Part shown: positions 36,874 through 45,646 of the stretch, one piece after another
How positions within the stretch are numbered: position 1 is the first letter of the stretch
Layout: each line of letters opens with the position of its first letter
NCBI GenBank assembly: GCA_949948715.1
Contig: CATLGW010000001.1
Coordinates: 62,001 to 126,000 of the forward strand
Reading direction: 5' to 3'
Length of the DNA: 64,000 bases
DNA from: an uncultured Lachnospiraceae bacterium
GTDB taxonomy: Bacteria; Bacillota; Clostridia; Lachnospirales; Lachnospiraceae
Program-made: the position numbers and the translations under genes
The notes under the pieces: generated by a model
What the model was told of the DNA's origin: nothing
The model's database searches: none
The model's input: the letters and a program-made list of their open reading frames with translations, nothing else

Positions 36874-37095
36874 CTAGGTTTCGACGCTCCGGCCCCGGTC
36901 AAACAGGTGCATATAGAAGGTGAGCAGATAAATGCCGCAGAGGGCCACCACAATATACACGATCCTGGAGAGCCAGGACATATTGCCAAAGATGAATGCA
37001 ACGAGGTCGAAGCGGAAAATACCGATCAGGCCCCAGTTGATGGCACCAATAATGGCAATGGTAAGGGCAGTGCAGTTCAAATATTTATTATCCAT
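36874..37095 (-). CDS. DUF378 family small membrane protein
   Basis: A 73-residue protein with two membrane segments. The DUF378 core is clear: ALTIAIIGAINWGLIGIF then DLVAFIFG and SRIVYIVVALCGIY. Function is unknown. The start ATG (complement of 37093-37095) follows GAGGAA; the frame is open further upstream, but that part reads like leader. It is one of three minus-strand genes and is divergent from livJ. Confidence 0.88.
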   Translation of the reverse strand: MDNKYLNCTALTIAIIGAINWGLIGIFRFDLVAFIFGNMSWLSRIVYIVVALCGIYLLTFYMHLFDRGRSVET

Positions 37096-37193
37096 TTTCC
37101 ATTCCTCTTTTCCTTTTCTGATTTTGCGTTGCACAATTCCATTATGCCCCGAAAGGGTTTTTTTATGCCGCAGCCACTTTTTTAAAAAAAATA

Positions 37194-37222
37194 TTGACAA
37201 ATAATGCGGAAGTGATTACAAT
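37194..37222 (+). promoter_or_regulatory. Consensus sigma-A promoter for livJ
   Basis: TTGACA (37194-37199), 17-nt spacer, TACAAT (37217-37222); 62 nt before ATG 37285. Confidence 0.85.
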
Positions 37223-37284
37223 TCATAAGTAATAATTGTATAACATTATGTGTGTATACAATTAAAAACAAGGAGGAGACAATT

Positions 37285-38487
37285 ATGAAAAAAATGAAAA
37301 AGCTTTTGAGCGTTGTGGTTGCTTCCGCCATGGTGCTTGCCATGGCCGGCTGCGGCAACAACGGCGACGGCGGCTCCGCGGGGAACTCTTCCGCTGCCGG
37401 CACTGGAGGAAGCTCCGCATCCGGCGACGTGTTTAAAATCGGCGGTATCGGACCCCTGACCGGTGAAGCGGCTATTTACGGTGTCAATGTGAGGAATGCG
37501 GCTCAGATCGCCGTGGATGAGATCAATGCCGCAGGCGGCGCAAACGGTTATATGCTGGAGCTGAACTTCCAGGACGACGAGCATGACGCGGAGAAGGCTG
37601 TCAACGCATACAACAGTCTGAAGGACTGGGGCGCACAGGTGATTCTCGGCGCCGTTACCAGCACACCCTGCATCGCCGTGACCGAGGAGACCATGAAGGA
37701 CAATATGTTCCAGCTCACTCCCTCCGGTTCCGCAGTGGACTGCGCAAAGTATGACAATAACTTCCGTGTGTGCTTCTCCGACCCCGATCAGGGTGCGGCC
37801 AGCGCGCAGTATATCGGGGAGCACGCTCTGGCGCAGAAGGTTGCCGTGATTTATGACAGCTCCACCGTTTATTCCAGCGGTATCTATGAGAGCTTTGTGA
37901 AGGGGGCCGAGAGCCAGTCCTTTGAAATTGTCTGCGCTGAGGCTTTCACAGCCGACAGCAAGACGGATTTCTCCGTGCAGCTCCAGAAGGCGAAGGATGC
38001 CGGCGCCGAGCTGGTATTTCTGCCCATCTATTATCAGGAGGCTTCTCTGATCCTGCAGCAGGCTGCTGCCGCTGATTACGCTCCTTTGTTCTTCGGCGTG
38101 GACGGCATGGACGGCATTTTGGGCGTGGCGAATTTCGACACCTCTCTGGCGGAGGGTGTGATGCTCCTCACTCCTTTTGCGGCGGATGCCCAGGATGAGA
38201 TGACCCAGAAATTCGTTTCTACTTATGTTGAGAAGTTTGGTGACACTCCCAATCAGTTCGCGGCGGATGCTTATGACGGAGTTTATGCCATCAAGGCGGC
38301 CATTGAGCAGAGCGGCGCCACACCCGGTATGAGTGTGTCCGATCTGTGCGAGGCTATGAAGACAGGCATCACATCCATCACTCTGGACGGACTTACCGGA
38401 GCCGGCATTACCTGGGACGCATCCGGCAACCCCGGTAAGGCTCCCAAGGCTGTAAAGATTGAGGGCGGCGTTTACGTGGCAATGTAA
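37285..38487 (+). CDS. livJ: Branched-chain amino acid ABC transporter, substrate-binding lipoprotein
   Basis: A 400-residue binding protein. The lipobox AMAGC gives lipidated Cys23, followed by a Gly/Ser-rich spacer. The type I periplasmic-binding fold begins VFKIGGIGPLTGEAAIYGVNVRNAAQIAVDEINAAGG (key residues GPLTG, YG) and contains the LGAVTS and FRVCFSDPDQG segments. It delivers ligand to LivHMGF on the outer membrane face. Its own promoter and terminator allow higher expression than the permease genes. Ligand preference among Leu, Ile, Val or a related compound cannot be read from sequence. Confidence 0.93.
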   Translation: MKKMKKLLSVVVASAMVLAMAGCGNNGDGGSAGNSSAAGTGGSSASGDVFKIGGIGPLTGEAAIYGVNVRNAAQIAVDEINAAGGANGYMLELNFQDDEHDAEKAVNAYNSLKDWGAQVILGAVTSTPCIAVTEETMKDNMFQLTPSGSAVDCAKYDNNFRVCFSDPDQGAASAQYIGEHALAQKVAVIYDSSTVYSSGIYESFVKGAESQSFEIVCAEAFTADSKTDFSVQLQKAKDAGAELVFLPIYYQEASLILQQAAAADYAPLFFGVDGMDGILGVANFDTSLAEGVMLLTPFAADAQDEMTQKFVSTYVEKFGDTPNQFAADAYDGVYAIKAAIEQSGATPGMSVSDLCEAMKTGITSITLDGLTGAGITWDASGNPGKAPKAVKIEGGVYVAM

Positions 38488-38518
38488 GGCGGCTCAATAA
38501 AAAGAAATCAGGACCAAA

Positions 38519-38558
38519 GGGGGCTGCCTTTCGTAAAGGGCGGCCCCTTGTCTTTTGT
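38519..38558 (+). terminator. Terminator between livJ and livH
   Basis: GGGGGCTGCCTTT and AAAGGGCGGCCCC flank CGT, followed by a T-rich stretch (TTGTCTTTTG). Confidence 0.75.
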
Positions 38559-38614
38559 TCACGGGAAAGTTTTTTGCGGGAGGGCCGGGGCTGAACGGTT
38601 TTTCTGTAAATTAC

Positions 38615-38643
38615 TTGCGGGATGGATTGTATTCTGGTATACT
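38615..38643 (+). promoter_or_regulatory. Sigma-A-type promoter for livHMGF
   Basis: TTGCGG (38615-38620), 17-nt spacer, TATACT (38638-38643). A leader of about 90 nt follows, with a GC-rich CGGCATCCGCC...GGCGGGCTG stretch that may fold. Confidence 0.65.
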
Positions 38644-38740
38644 TAAATGCGATCGGTAAAATAAAAGAGGGCTTCTAAACCATAGATGCGGCATCCGCCC
38701 CGGCGGGCTGAGAGGTATGAAGTTTAGAACGGAGGTACTT

Positions 38741-39625
38741 ATGAGTTTTCTACAGTATTTGATAAGCGGTATCAGTCTGGGCAGTGTGTATGCGCTGATT
38801 GCGCTGGGTTACACCATGGTATACGGTATTGCCAAAATGTTGAACTTTGCCCACGGCGATGTCATTATGGTCGGTGCGTTCACTACCTACACTGTCTGCA
38901 GCACCATGGGGCTTCCGCCTCTTCTGGGCGTGCTGGCGGCGGTGGTGCTGTGTACCCTGTTGGGAATGTTGATCGAGAAGGTTGCCTACAAGCCCCTGCG
39001 GAAGGCGTCCTCACCTCTGGCGGTGCTGATTACGGCCATCGGCGTGAGCTATCTGCTGCAGAATGTGGCTCTTTTGATCTTCGGCGGAAATGCGAAATCC
39101 TTTACCTCCGTGCTGTCGGTGGGTTCCCTGAAGCTTTTTGACGGACAGCTTTTGATCACCGGGGAGACCATTGTGACCATTCTGGTCTGCCTTGTCATCA
39201 TTGTCGTCCTGATGCTTTTTATCAACAAGACCAAGGCGGGGCAGGCCATGCTGGCGGTGTCTGAGGACAAGGGAGCCGCGCAGCTCATGGGTATCAATGT
39301 GAACGCTACCATAGCCCTGACCTTTGCCATCGGCTCGGCCCTGGCGGCGGTGGCTGGCGTGCTTCTGTGCTCCGCGTACCCGACGCTGACTCCTTATACG
39401 GGCTCCATGCCGGGCATTAAGGCCTTTGTGGCGGCGGTATTCGGCGGCATCGGCTCCATTCCCGGGGCGTTTATCGGCGGTATTCTGCTGGGTATTATAG
39501 AGATATTCGGAAAAGCATACATTTCTTCACAGATGGCTGATACCATCGTGTTCGCCGTGCTGATTATCGTCCTGCTCTTTAAGCCCACGGGGCTTTTGGG
39601 GAAGAATATCCAGGAAAAGGTATAG
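38741..39625 (+). CDS. livH: Branched-chain amino acid ABC transporter permease LivH
   Basis: A 294-residue permease with about eight membrane segments. It shows GISLGSVYALIALGYTMVYG, LNFAHGDVIMVGAF and the coupling-region LMGINVNATIALTFAIGSALA (key residues GIN, GSxLA), then GIGSIPGAFIGG. ATG 38741 follows GGAGGT. First gene of livHMGF-cmk-like. Confidence 0.95.
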   Translation: MSFLQYLISGISLGSVYALIALGYTMVYGIAKMLNFAHGDVIMVGAFTTYTVCSTMGLPPLLGVLAAVVLCTLLGMLIEKVAYKPLRKASSPLAVLITAIGVSYLLQNVALLIFGGNAKSFTSVLSVGSLKLFDGQLLITGETIVTILVCLVIIVVLMLFINKTKAGQAMLAVSEDKGAAQLMGINVNATIALTFAIGSALAAVAGVLLCSAYPTLTPYTGSMPGIKAFVAAVFGGIGSIPGAFIGGILLGIIEIFGKAYISSQMADTIVFAVLIIVLLFKPTGLLGKNIQEKV

Positions 39626-39636
39626 GGAGGCAGACC

Positions 39637-40713
39637 ATGAAAAAGAAGACCATGTCAAAGAATTTCAGAAGTAAGCTGATCACCTTCGGCATCGTGATCG
39701 CCGCTTACCTGATCATGCAGATATTGATTGGAACCGGCAATGTGTCCAGCCTGTTAAAAGGGCTTCTGGTGCCGCTGTGCATCTATGCGATCCTGGCCGT
39801 GTCCTTAAACCTGACGGTGGGCATCCTGGGGGAGCTGAGCCTGGGACATGCCGGATTTATGTGTGTGGGAGCTTTCACCAGCGCATTTTTCTCCTGCTGC
39901 GTGAAGGAGAGCGGGATGCCCCCGGCCCTGCGCTTTTTCCTGGCCATACTGATCGGGGCGTTGAGCGCGGGTGTCTTCGGTATATTGATAGGCATTCCCG
40001 TGCTGCGGCTCAAGGGTGACTACCTGGCCATCGTGACCCTTGCCTTCGGGGAGATCATCAAGAACCTTGTGAATATTCTTTATGTGGGGCGGGATGAGAA
40101 CGGGTTTCATGTCTCCTTCACCAATTCCCTCTCCTTAAATCTTTCCGACCAGGGGCAGGTGATCATAAACGGAGCCCAGGGCATCACAGGCACCCCCTCG
40201 GATTCTAATTTTACCGTGGGCGTCCTGCTTTTGCTGGTTACCCTGTTTATTGTGTTAAACCTGATTCATTCCAGGGACGGGCGGGCTATTATGTCCATCC
40301 GGGACAATACCATCGCGGCGGAATCGGTGGGAATCAATGTGACCAAATACAAGATTCTGGCCTTTGCCGTCTCCGCGGCTCTGGCGGGCGTGGCGGGCGT
40401 GCTCTATGCCCACAATCTGTCTGTGCTGTCAGCCACCTCCAAGAATTTCGGCTACAATATGTCCATTATGATTCTGGTGTTTGTGGTGTTAGGGGGGATC
40501 GGCAGTACCAGAGGGGCCTTGGTGGCCTCGGTGCTTCTCACGCTGCTGCCGGAGCTGCTGAGAGGACTGAACGATTACCGTATGCTGATCTATGCCGTTG
40601 TGCTGATCCTTATGATGCTGTTCAACTGGGCTCCCAGGTGCATTGAATGGCGGGAGAAAATCATGCACCGCATCAAGGGCAGAGGGAAAGAGACAAAGGA
40701 GGCGGATGTGTAA
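39637..40713 (+). CDS. livM: Branched-chain amino acid ABC transporter permease LivM
   Basis: A 358-residue second permease with about nine membrane segments. LNLTVGILGELSLGHAGFM, RLKGDYLAIVTLAFGEI and the loop SVGINVTKYKILAFAVSAALAGVAG (key residues GIN, SAxLAG) are typical. It starts 11 nt after livH behind GGGAGG, and its stop overlaps the livG start (TAATG). Confidence 0.95.
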   Translation: MKKKTMSKNFRSKLITFGIVIAAYLIMQILIGTGNVSSLLKGLLVPLCIYAILAVSLNLTVGILGELSLGHAGFMCVGAFTSAFFSCCVKESGMPPALRFFLAILIGALSAGVFGILIGIPVLRLKGDYLAIVTLAFGEIIKNLVNILYVGRDENGFHVSFTNSLSLNLSDQGQVIINGAQGITGTPSDSNFTVGVLLLLVTLFIVLNLIHSRDGRAIMSIRDNTIAAESVGINVTKYKILAFAVSAALAGVAGVLYAHNLSVLSATSKNFGYNMSIMILVFVVLGGIGSTRGALVASVLLTLLPELLRGLNDYRMLIYAVVLILMMLFNWAPRCIEWREKIMHRIKGRGKETKEADV

Positions 40714-41471
40714 TGGCATTGTTAGAGGTGAAGGACTTAGGCATATCCTTTGGGGGCCTGCGGGCGGTGGATGATTTCAATCTGGAGGTGGAGAAGGGCT
40801 GTCTGTACGGCCTGATCGGTCCCAACGGCGCCGGAAAGACCACCGTATTTAATCTGCTCACCGGGGTCTATAAGCCGGGGGAGGGGATTATCCGGCTGGA
40901 CGGGAAGGATATCACAGGACATAAGACCATAGAGATCAACCAGGCCGGCATTGCCAGAACCTTTCAGAATATCCGGCTGTTCAAGGAGCTTTCGGTGATC
41001 GACAACGTGAAGGTGGGACTGCACAATCATAACGGATATTCCACCCTGACGGGGATTCTGCGTCTTCCCAAGTACTATCGGGTGGAGCGGCAGATGGAGG
41101 AGGAAGCCATGAAGCTTCTCCAGGTGTTCGGCCTGGACGGGGAGGCACAGACTCTGGCATCCAATCTTCCCTACGGAAAGCAGCGCAAGCTGGAGATCGC
41201 CAGGGCGTTGGCCACAAAGCCCAAGCTCCTTCTCCTGGATGAGCCCGCGGCGGGCATGAATCCCAATGAGACCCAGGAGCTGATGGATACCATCCGCTTT
41301 GTCAGGAAGAGCTTTGATATGACCATATTGCTGATCGAGCACGATATGAAGCTGGTGAGCGGCATCTGCGAGAAACTCACGGTGCTGAACTTCGGGCGTG
41401 TGCTCAGCCAGGGGGAGACCGGGGAGGTGTTGAGCGACCCGGAGGTGATAAAGGCCTATCTTGGCGAATAA
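40713..41471 (+). CDS. livG: Branched-chain amino acid ABC transporter ATPase LivG
   Basis: A 252-residue ATPase. Walker A is GPNGAGKTT, the signature is a variant (NLPYGKQRKLEIARAL), Walker B LLLLDEPAAGMN and the switch His is in IEHDMK. The Leu-Pro-Tyr-Gly signature is usual for LivG. ATG 40713 is chosen; the open frame runs to 40647 inside livM. Confidence 0.96.
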   Translation: MALLEVKDLGISFGGLRAVDDFNLEVEKGCLYGLIGPNGAGKTTVFNLLTGVYKPGEGIIRLDGKDITGHKTIEINQAGIARTFQNIRLFKELSVIDNVKVGLHNHNGYSTLTGILRLPKYYRVERQMEEEAMKLLQVFGLDGEAQTLASNLPYGKQRKLEIARALATKPKLLLLDEPAAGMNPNETQELMDTIRFVRKSFDMTILLIEHDMKLVSGICEKLTVLNFGRVLSQGETGEVLSDPEVIKAYLGE

Positions 41472-41506
41472 ATACAGACTGATTTTATTGAGAAACGAGG
41501 CAAACT

Positions 41507-42217
41507 ATGTCAATGTTGGAAGTAAAGGATTTACAGGTATATTACGGCGTGATTCAGGCCATCAAGGGCGTGAGCTTCCATGTGGAGGAGGGGGAGGTGA
41601 TCGCTCTGATCGGCGCGAACGGCGCCGGGAAGACCACCATTCTTCACACCATATCCGGGCTGCTCTCTCCGGCGGCGGGCAGCGTCACCTTCGAGGGGAC
41701 GGACATCGTAAAGACTCCCGGACACAAAATTGTGTCCATGGGTATGGCTCATGTGCCGGAGGGCAGGCGCGTTTTCGCCCAGCTCTCCGTGCTGCAGAAT
41801 CTGAAGATGGGCGCGTATACCCGAAAGGACAAGGAGGAGATCAGTCAGTCCTTAAAGGCGGTGTTTGACCGTTTCCCCAGGCTGGAGGAACGCCAGGGAC
41901 AGATGGCGGGGACCTTGAGCGGCGGGGAGCAGCAGATGTTAGCCATGGGCAGGGCGCTTATGAGCAAGCCCAAGCTGATTTTGATGGATGAGCCCTCCAT
42001 GGGGCTTTCCCCCATTTTCGTGAACGAGATATTTGACATAATAGAGAAGGTCAGCAAGAGCGGCACCACGGTTCTTTTGGTGGAGCAGAACGCCAAAAAG
42101 GCGCTCTCCATCGCGGACAGGGCGTATGTGTTGGAGACCGGAAATATTGTGTTGGAGGGCAGGGCGGAGGAACTGCTTCACAATGATGCCATCAGGAAGG
42201 CATATCTCGGTGAATAG
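41507..42217 (+). CDS. livF: Branched-chain amino acid ABC transporter ATPase LivF
   Basis: A 236-residue ATPase partner of LivG. It shows Walker A GANGAGKTT, HVPEGRRVFAQLSVLQNLKMGAY, signature LSGGEQQMLAMGRALM, Walker B LILMDEPSMGLS and VEQN. It starts 35 nt after livG and is followed 12 nt later by the kinase-like gene, so that gene is probably on the same transcript. Confidence 0.96.
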   Translation: MSMLEVKDLQVYYGVIQAIKGVSFHVEEGEVIALIGANGAGKTTILHTISGLLSPAAGSVTFEGTDIVKTPGHKIVSMGMAHVPEGRRVFAQLSVLQNLKMGAYTRKDKEEISQSLKAVFDRFPRLEERQGQMAGTLSGGEQQMLAMGRALMSKPKLILMDEPSMGLSPIFVNEIFDIIEKVSKSGTTVLLVEQNAKKALSIADRAYVLETGNIVLEGRAEELLHNDAIRKAYLGE

Positions 42218-42229
42218 GAGAGGATTTGT

Positions 42230-42862
42230 ATGGACAAAATAGCGATTACCATTGCCAGACAGTATGGAAGCGGCGGCAGGACAGTGGGAGAGATGCTGGC
42301 GAAGAGGCTTAATATCCACTATTACGATAAGGAGCTGATGAAGCTGGCCAGCGAGGACAGCGGCATCAACGAGGCTCTCTTTGTGAACGCGGATGAGAAG
42401 GTGAAGAACAGCAGGCTGTTTCACATTGCAAAGAGCGCCTACAATGGGGAGCTGATTCCGCCGGAGAGCGACGATTTCACCTCCACCGACAATCTCTTCA
42501 ACTATCAGGCTAAGATTATCCGCAGGCTGGCACAGGAGGAGGCCTGCGTGATTATGGGCAGGTGCGCGGACTATGTCTTAAAGGAGTATGACAATGTGCT
42601 CAGCGTGTTTATCCATGCGCCCAGGGAGTTCTGCCTGGAGCAGGCTGCGAAGAAGCACAGCATGACCGAGAGGGAGTTGGAGCGCTTCATACTGAAGACT
42701 GACAAGCACAGGGCTGATTACTACAAATATCATACCGGCAGGGAGTGGACGGACGCCCGCAATTACGATCTGTGCCTGGACAGCTCCAAGCTGGGCTTTG
42801 ACAGATGTGTGGAGGAGATTGTGGCTTATATGAATGTGCGGTTTGCTCTGTCGGAGGAATGA
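42230..42862 (+). CDS. Cytidylate kinase-like family protein, second copy
   Basis: A 210-residue paralogue of the protein at 28187. It shares ITIARQYGSGGRTVGEML, HYYDKELM, CVIMGRCADYVL and NYDLCLDSSKLG. The middle (about residues 45-85) differs. It lies directly after livF and before a membrane protein whose start follows its stop by 8 nt. Role in transport is not implied by the family. Substrate unknown. Confidence 0.85.
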   Translation: MDKIAITIARQYGSGGRTVGEMLAKRLNIHYYDKELMKLASEDSGINEALFVNADEKVKNSRLFHIAKSAYNGELIPPESDDFTSTDNLFNYQAKIIRRLAQEEACVIMGRCADYVLKEYDNVLSVFIHAPREFCLEQAAKKHSMTERELERFILKTDKHRADYYKYHTGREWTDARNYDLCLDSSKLGFDRCVEEIVAYMNVRFALSEE

Positions 42863-42870
42863 GGGAACCG

Positions 42871-44667
42871 ATGAGTCAATTAAAGAAAAGAGGGAGCTTT
42901 CTTCTCTTATTTTTGCTGTCCTGTCTTGCGGCTCTGACCCTGCACTGTAAATTTGAGATTTTCGGGGGAGGATTTCCGGATTCCCCTCTGCTCAACGGAC
43001 TCAACAAGCTGTCCAATACTTTCACATCGCCGGATTTCGGGGACTTGTTTGTCCTGCTGGGGGTGTGGCTGATGCTGCGCAGTGTATGGGAGAGGGAGGG
43101 GAAGACGGACCGGGGCACTTTGCTGTTCTCCCTGGCGCTGTCGGTTGCGCTGGTCACTGCAATCAGTTTTAAAAAATTCGATTCCGCGGCGTTTCTCTTT
43201 GCAAACAGCTACCAGATGCTGGTGTCGGTCTTTTGCATAGGCGGTTTTTGGGTGATTCTATACGGCGGGATCAGATGCCTTTCCTTTCTTCTGGAGAGGG
43301 CGGTCCACAGAAAACCGGGGGAGTTTTGGAGAAAATATTTCCTCCCGGTGGGTTTTTTTGTGATTTTTCTGGGATGGCTGCCCTGGATTTTGATGAATTA
43401 TCCCGGTTCCGGCTGCCCGGACAGTATGCTGCAGCTCAAGGAATTTTTTGGCGTGGAGCCCTGGGGAGCGGGGCATCCCCCGCTGTCTACGGTCCTCATG
43501 GGAGGGCTCTTTACCCTGGGGCGCAGTGTGGCGGATGCCAATTTCGGTTTCTTTCTGTATTGTCTTCTGCAGACCTGCGTGGGAGCGTGGGTTTTTTCCC
43601 TGAGCATGAAGAAACTGCAGAGCATGGGTATCCCCACGGGCTGGTGTCTGGCAGGGGTTGCTTTCTTCGCTTTCACTCCTCTCTGGGGAACCTACGCTCA
43701 GTGGGTGGAAAAGGATCTTCTCTACGCGGAGGCGGCGCTGCTGCAAACCGTCTGTATGGCGGAGATTCTGAGAAAGAGGCAGTGCGGCGGCAGGGACGTA
43801 GCGCTTTTGACCGGTGCAAGCCTGGGGGCGGTTTTTTTGCGGAACAACGGAATTTACGCGGTGCTTCCGGCGCTGATTCTTCTGTCCCTTTGGCTGAAGG
43901 GGAAAAACCGCAGACGGGCTGCGGTGGCCGCGGTGACGGTGTTTGCAGTCTACGAGGGAGCCGTGAGGCTTCTCTATCCCGCTCTGGGCATAGCCGGCAT
44001 CTCCATGGTGGAATCCCTGAGCGTCCCATTTCAGCAGACGGCCCGATATGTCTGCGAGCATGAGGGGGAACTCACGGAATACGAGAGACAGGTGATCGAC
44101 GACACCTTCGGATTTGAAAATATGTTCGGCTATGATCCGGAAATATCGGATCCCATCAAAATCCATTATCGGGGAGGGGACCTGAAGGAATACTACGGGA
44201 TCTGGTTCAGAATGTTTTTCAAGCACCCCGGGACCTATGTGGCAGCCTTTGTCAACAAGGGATACGGTTATCTGGCTCCCGTGTCACAGAACATTGAGGC
44301 GTGGGTACAGGAGGAATATTATGATTACATGGAGGAGATCGGCCTGTATCATGTGTTCGACGTAAAGGCTGCCTATGTTCTGGGGCAGATATGGTATCTG
44401 AGCATGAACCTTCCTCTGGTAAAGTATCTGTGCACCCCCGGCCTTTACACCTGGATCGTGGCAGTCCTGGTCTTTCTGCTGGCAAGGCGCCGCAGGATGG
44501 GGGCCCTGATTCTCTTTGTGCCCAGTGTGATGAATATCCTTGTCTGCCTGGCCTCCCCTCTGTCGGGAGCTATCCGGTATGAGCTGCCCACGGTGGCGTC
44601 GGCGCCCTTTCTGATCGGCTGGGCCTGCCTTTTTATCCGGGGTGGAACAGAGGGAAAGCAGGGGTAG
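42871..44667 (+). CDS. Large multi-spanning membrane protein, DUF6020/GT-C-like
   Basis: A 598-residue protein with about twelve membrane segments. Between segments it shows YPGSGCPDSMLQLKEFFG, GAGHPPLSTVLMGG and QWVEKDLLYAEA. This outline, with a conserved Asp in the first loop (PDSMLQ) and a HPP motif, is that of the DUF6020 membrane proteins, which resemble GT-C glycosyltransferases using lipid-phosphate sugar donors. Neither activity nor acceptor is established. ATG 42871 follows AGGG; ATG 42859, overlapping the upstream stop, is an alternative. Confidence 0.72.
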   Translation: MSQLKKRGSFLLLFLLSCLAALTLHCKFEIFGGGFPDSPLLNGLNKLSNTFTSPDFGDLFVLLGVWLMLRSVWEREGKTDRGTLLFSLALSVALVTAISFKKFDSAAFLFANSYQMLVSVFCIGGFWVILYGGIRCLSFLLERAVHRKPGEFWRKYFLPVGFFVIFLGWLPWILMNYPGSGCPDSMLQLKEFFGVEPWGAGHPPLSTVLMGGLFTLGRSVADANFGFFLYCLLQTCVGAWVFSLSMKKLQSMGIPTGWCLAGVAFFAFTPLWGTYAQWVEKDLLYAEAALLQTVCMAEILRKRQCGGRDVALLTGASLGAVFLRNNGIYAVLPALILLSLWLKGKNRRRAAVAAVTVFAVYEGAVRLLYPALGIAGISMVESLSVPFQQTARYVCEHEGELTEYERQVIDDTFGFENMFGYDPEISDPIKIHYRGGDLKEYYGIWFRMFFKHPGTYVAAFVNKGYGYLAPVSQNIEAWVQEEYYDYMEEIGLYHVFDVKAAYVLGQIWYLSMNLPLVKYLCTPGLYTWIVAVLVFLLARRRRMGALILFVPSVMNILVCLASPLSGAIRYELPTVASAPFLIGWACLFIRGGTEGKQG

Positions 44668-44716
44668 ACATTTTAGACAAAAGTTTATATTTTTTTAATA
44701 AAATAATTATAGTATC

Positions 44717-44745
44717 TTGACAAAAGGGTAAATTTACTGTAAATT
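44717..44745 (+). promoter_or_regulatory. Sigma-A-type promoter for the small-membrane-protein cluster
   Basis: TTGACA (44717-44722), 17-nt spacer, TAAATT (44740-44745), in a strongly AT-rich stretch. Confidence 0.65.
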
Positions 44746-44768
44746 AATAAGAAGGCAGGTGCGGTGTA

Positions 44769-44825
44769 ATGGCATTCGATTCCTGCTCATACTATGGAGG
44801 AGAAGCGTTTCATGTATCATTGTAA
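44769..44825 (+). CDS. Possible 18-residue upstream ORF
   Basis: ATG 44769 follows AAGGCAGGTG and encodes an 18-residue peptide (MAFDSCSYYGGEAFHVSL) ending at TAA 44823-44825. It runs over the start of the TM2 protein (44812) in another frame, so its translation would compete with or couple to that gene. It could equally be chance. Confidence 0.25.
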   Translation: MAFDSCSYYGGEAFHVSL

Positions 44826-45246
44826 AAATTGTGGTGAACCTTATGCGACTGATGAAGCCATTATGTGTGTGAAGTGCGGCGTGGCGAGAGGCCAGGGCAG
44901 TTATTACTGTCATAACTGCGGCAAACCCCTTGCGCCGGGAGCGGAAGTGTGCTTAAACTGCGGTGTGGCGGCGTTTGGCTCCGGGGCTTTGGGAGGTAAG
45001 TCCAAGATTGCGGCAGGTCTGTTGGGTATCTTTCTCGGGTGCTTCGGCGTACATAATTTCTATCTCGGGTATACCGGCAAGGCAGTGACGCAATTGGTGC
45101 TTACCATATTGGGCATCGCTCTGTCCTGTATTTTTGTGGGCATTTTTATGGTTTTGGGGAGCTCAATTTGGGGATTGGTGGAGGGTATCATGATTCTCAC
45201 CGGCTCCATCAATAAGGATGCAAGCGGAATGCTTCTTACCGATTAA
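44812..45246 (+). CDS. TM2-domain protein with two zinc ribbons
   Basis: A 144-residue protein. Two short zinc-ribbon-like knuckle pairs come first (CKNCG...CVKCG and CHNCG...CLNCG). A TM2 domain follows: KSKIAAGLLGIFLGCFGVHNFYLGYTGKAV (key residues GxFGxHxFYLG), then two more hydrophobic stretches. TM2 proteins are small membrane proteins of unclear function. ATG 44812 lies 11 nt after GGAGG; ATG 44794 is possible. First of four small membrane protein genes on one strand. Confidence 0.85.
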   Translation: MYHCKNCGEPYATDEAIMCVKCGVARGQGSYYCHNCGKPLAPGAEVCLNCGVAAFGSGALGGKSKIAAGLLGIFLGCFGVHNFYLGYTGKAVTQLVLTILGIALSCIFVGIFMVLGSSIWGLVEGIMILTGSINKDASGMLLTD

Positions 45247-45267
45247 CATGATTAAAGGAAATTGAAA

Positions 45268-45627
45268 ATGGACGAACAGAATTTTAACAGCGGTGGATCT
45301 AATAATTATCAGGATTATACCGGTTCCACCAGCGTCACTCCTGTGGACACACAGGGGCAGGGCGGAGGCAGCGGGACCAATGCCCTGGCTATTATCAGCC
45401 TGGTTGTGGGCATTTTATCCATCATCTGCGGATGCTGCGGCGGATGGGTAGGGATTCTCTTCGGTATTGCCGGCATTATCTGCGCTGTGTTTGCAAACAA
45501 GGAGGGAAAGAGCGGACTCGCCACGGGCGGTATGGTGTGCTCCATCATCGGTATTGTACTGGGTGTGGTGGTAACTGTTTTGGCGCTGGTTCTTGGCGTT
45601 GGGCTCGGTATGCTCGATATGATGTAG
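45268..45627 (+). CDS. DUF4190 family membrane protein
   Basis: A 119-residue protein: a polar N-terminus of about 45 residues rich in Asn, Gly, Ser and Thr, then two membrane segments with NALAIISLVVGILSIICGCCGGWVGILFGIAGIICA (key residues AIxSLxxGIxSI) and the GKSGLATGGMVCSIIGIVLG stretch typical of DUF4190. The function is unknown. ATG 45268 follows AAAGGA. Confidence 0.85.
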   Translation: MDEQNFNSGGSNNYQDYTGSTSVTPVDTQGQGGGSGTNALAIISLVVGILSIICGCCGGWVGILFGIAGIICAVFANKEGKSGLATGGMVCSIIGIVLGVVVTVLALVLGVGLGMLDMM

Positions 45628-45646
45628 GACAGCGGGCGGAAGGAGA

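Noticed and set aside
36907-37204. Plus-strand frames opposite the DUF378 gene
   Set aside because: They mirror the minus-strand gene, which has a clear family match and ribosome site.
38660-38740. Possible TPP riboswitch before livH because of a GGCTGAGAGG string
   Set aside because: Only one short element matches; the second conserved arm and pairing are missing, and liv genes are not usual targets.
41461-41868. 135-codon frame overlapping livG and livF
   Set aside because: Out-of-frame shadow of livF with no family features.
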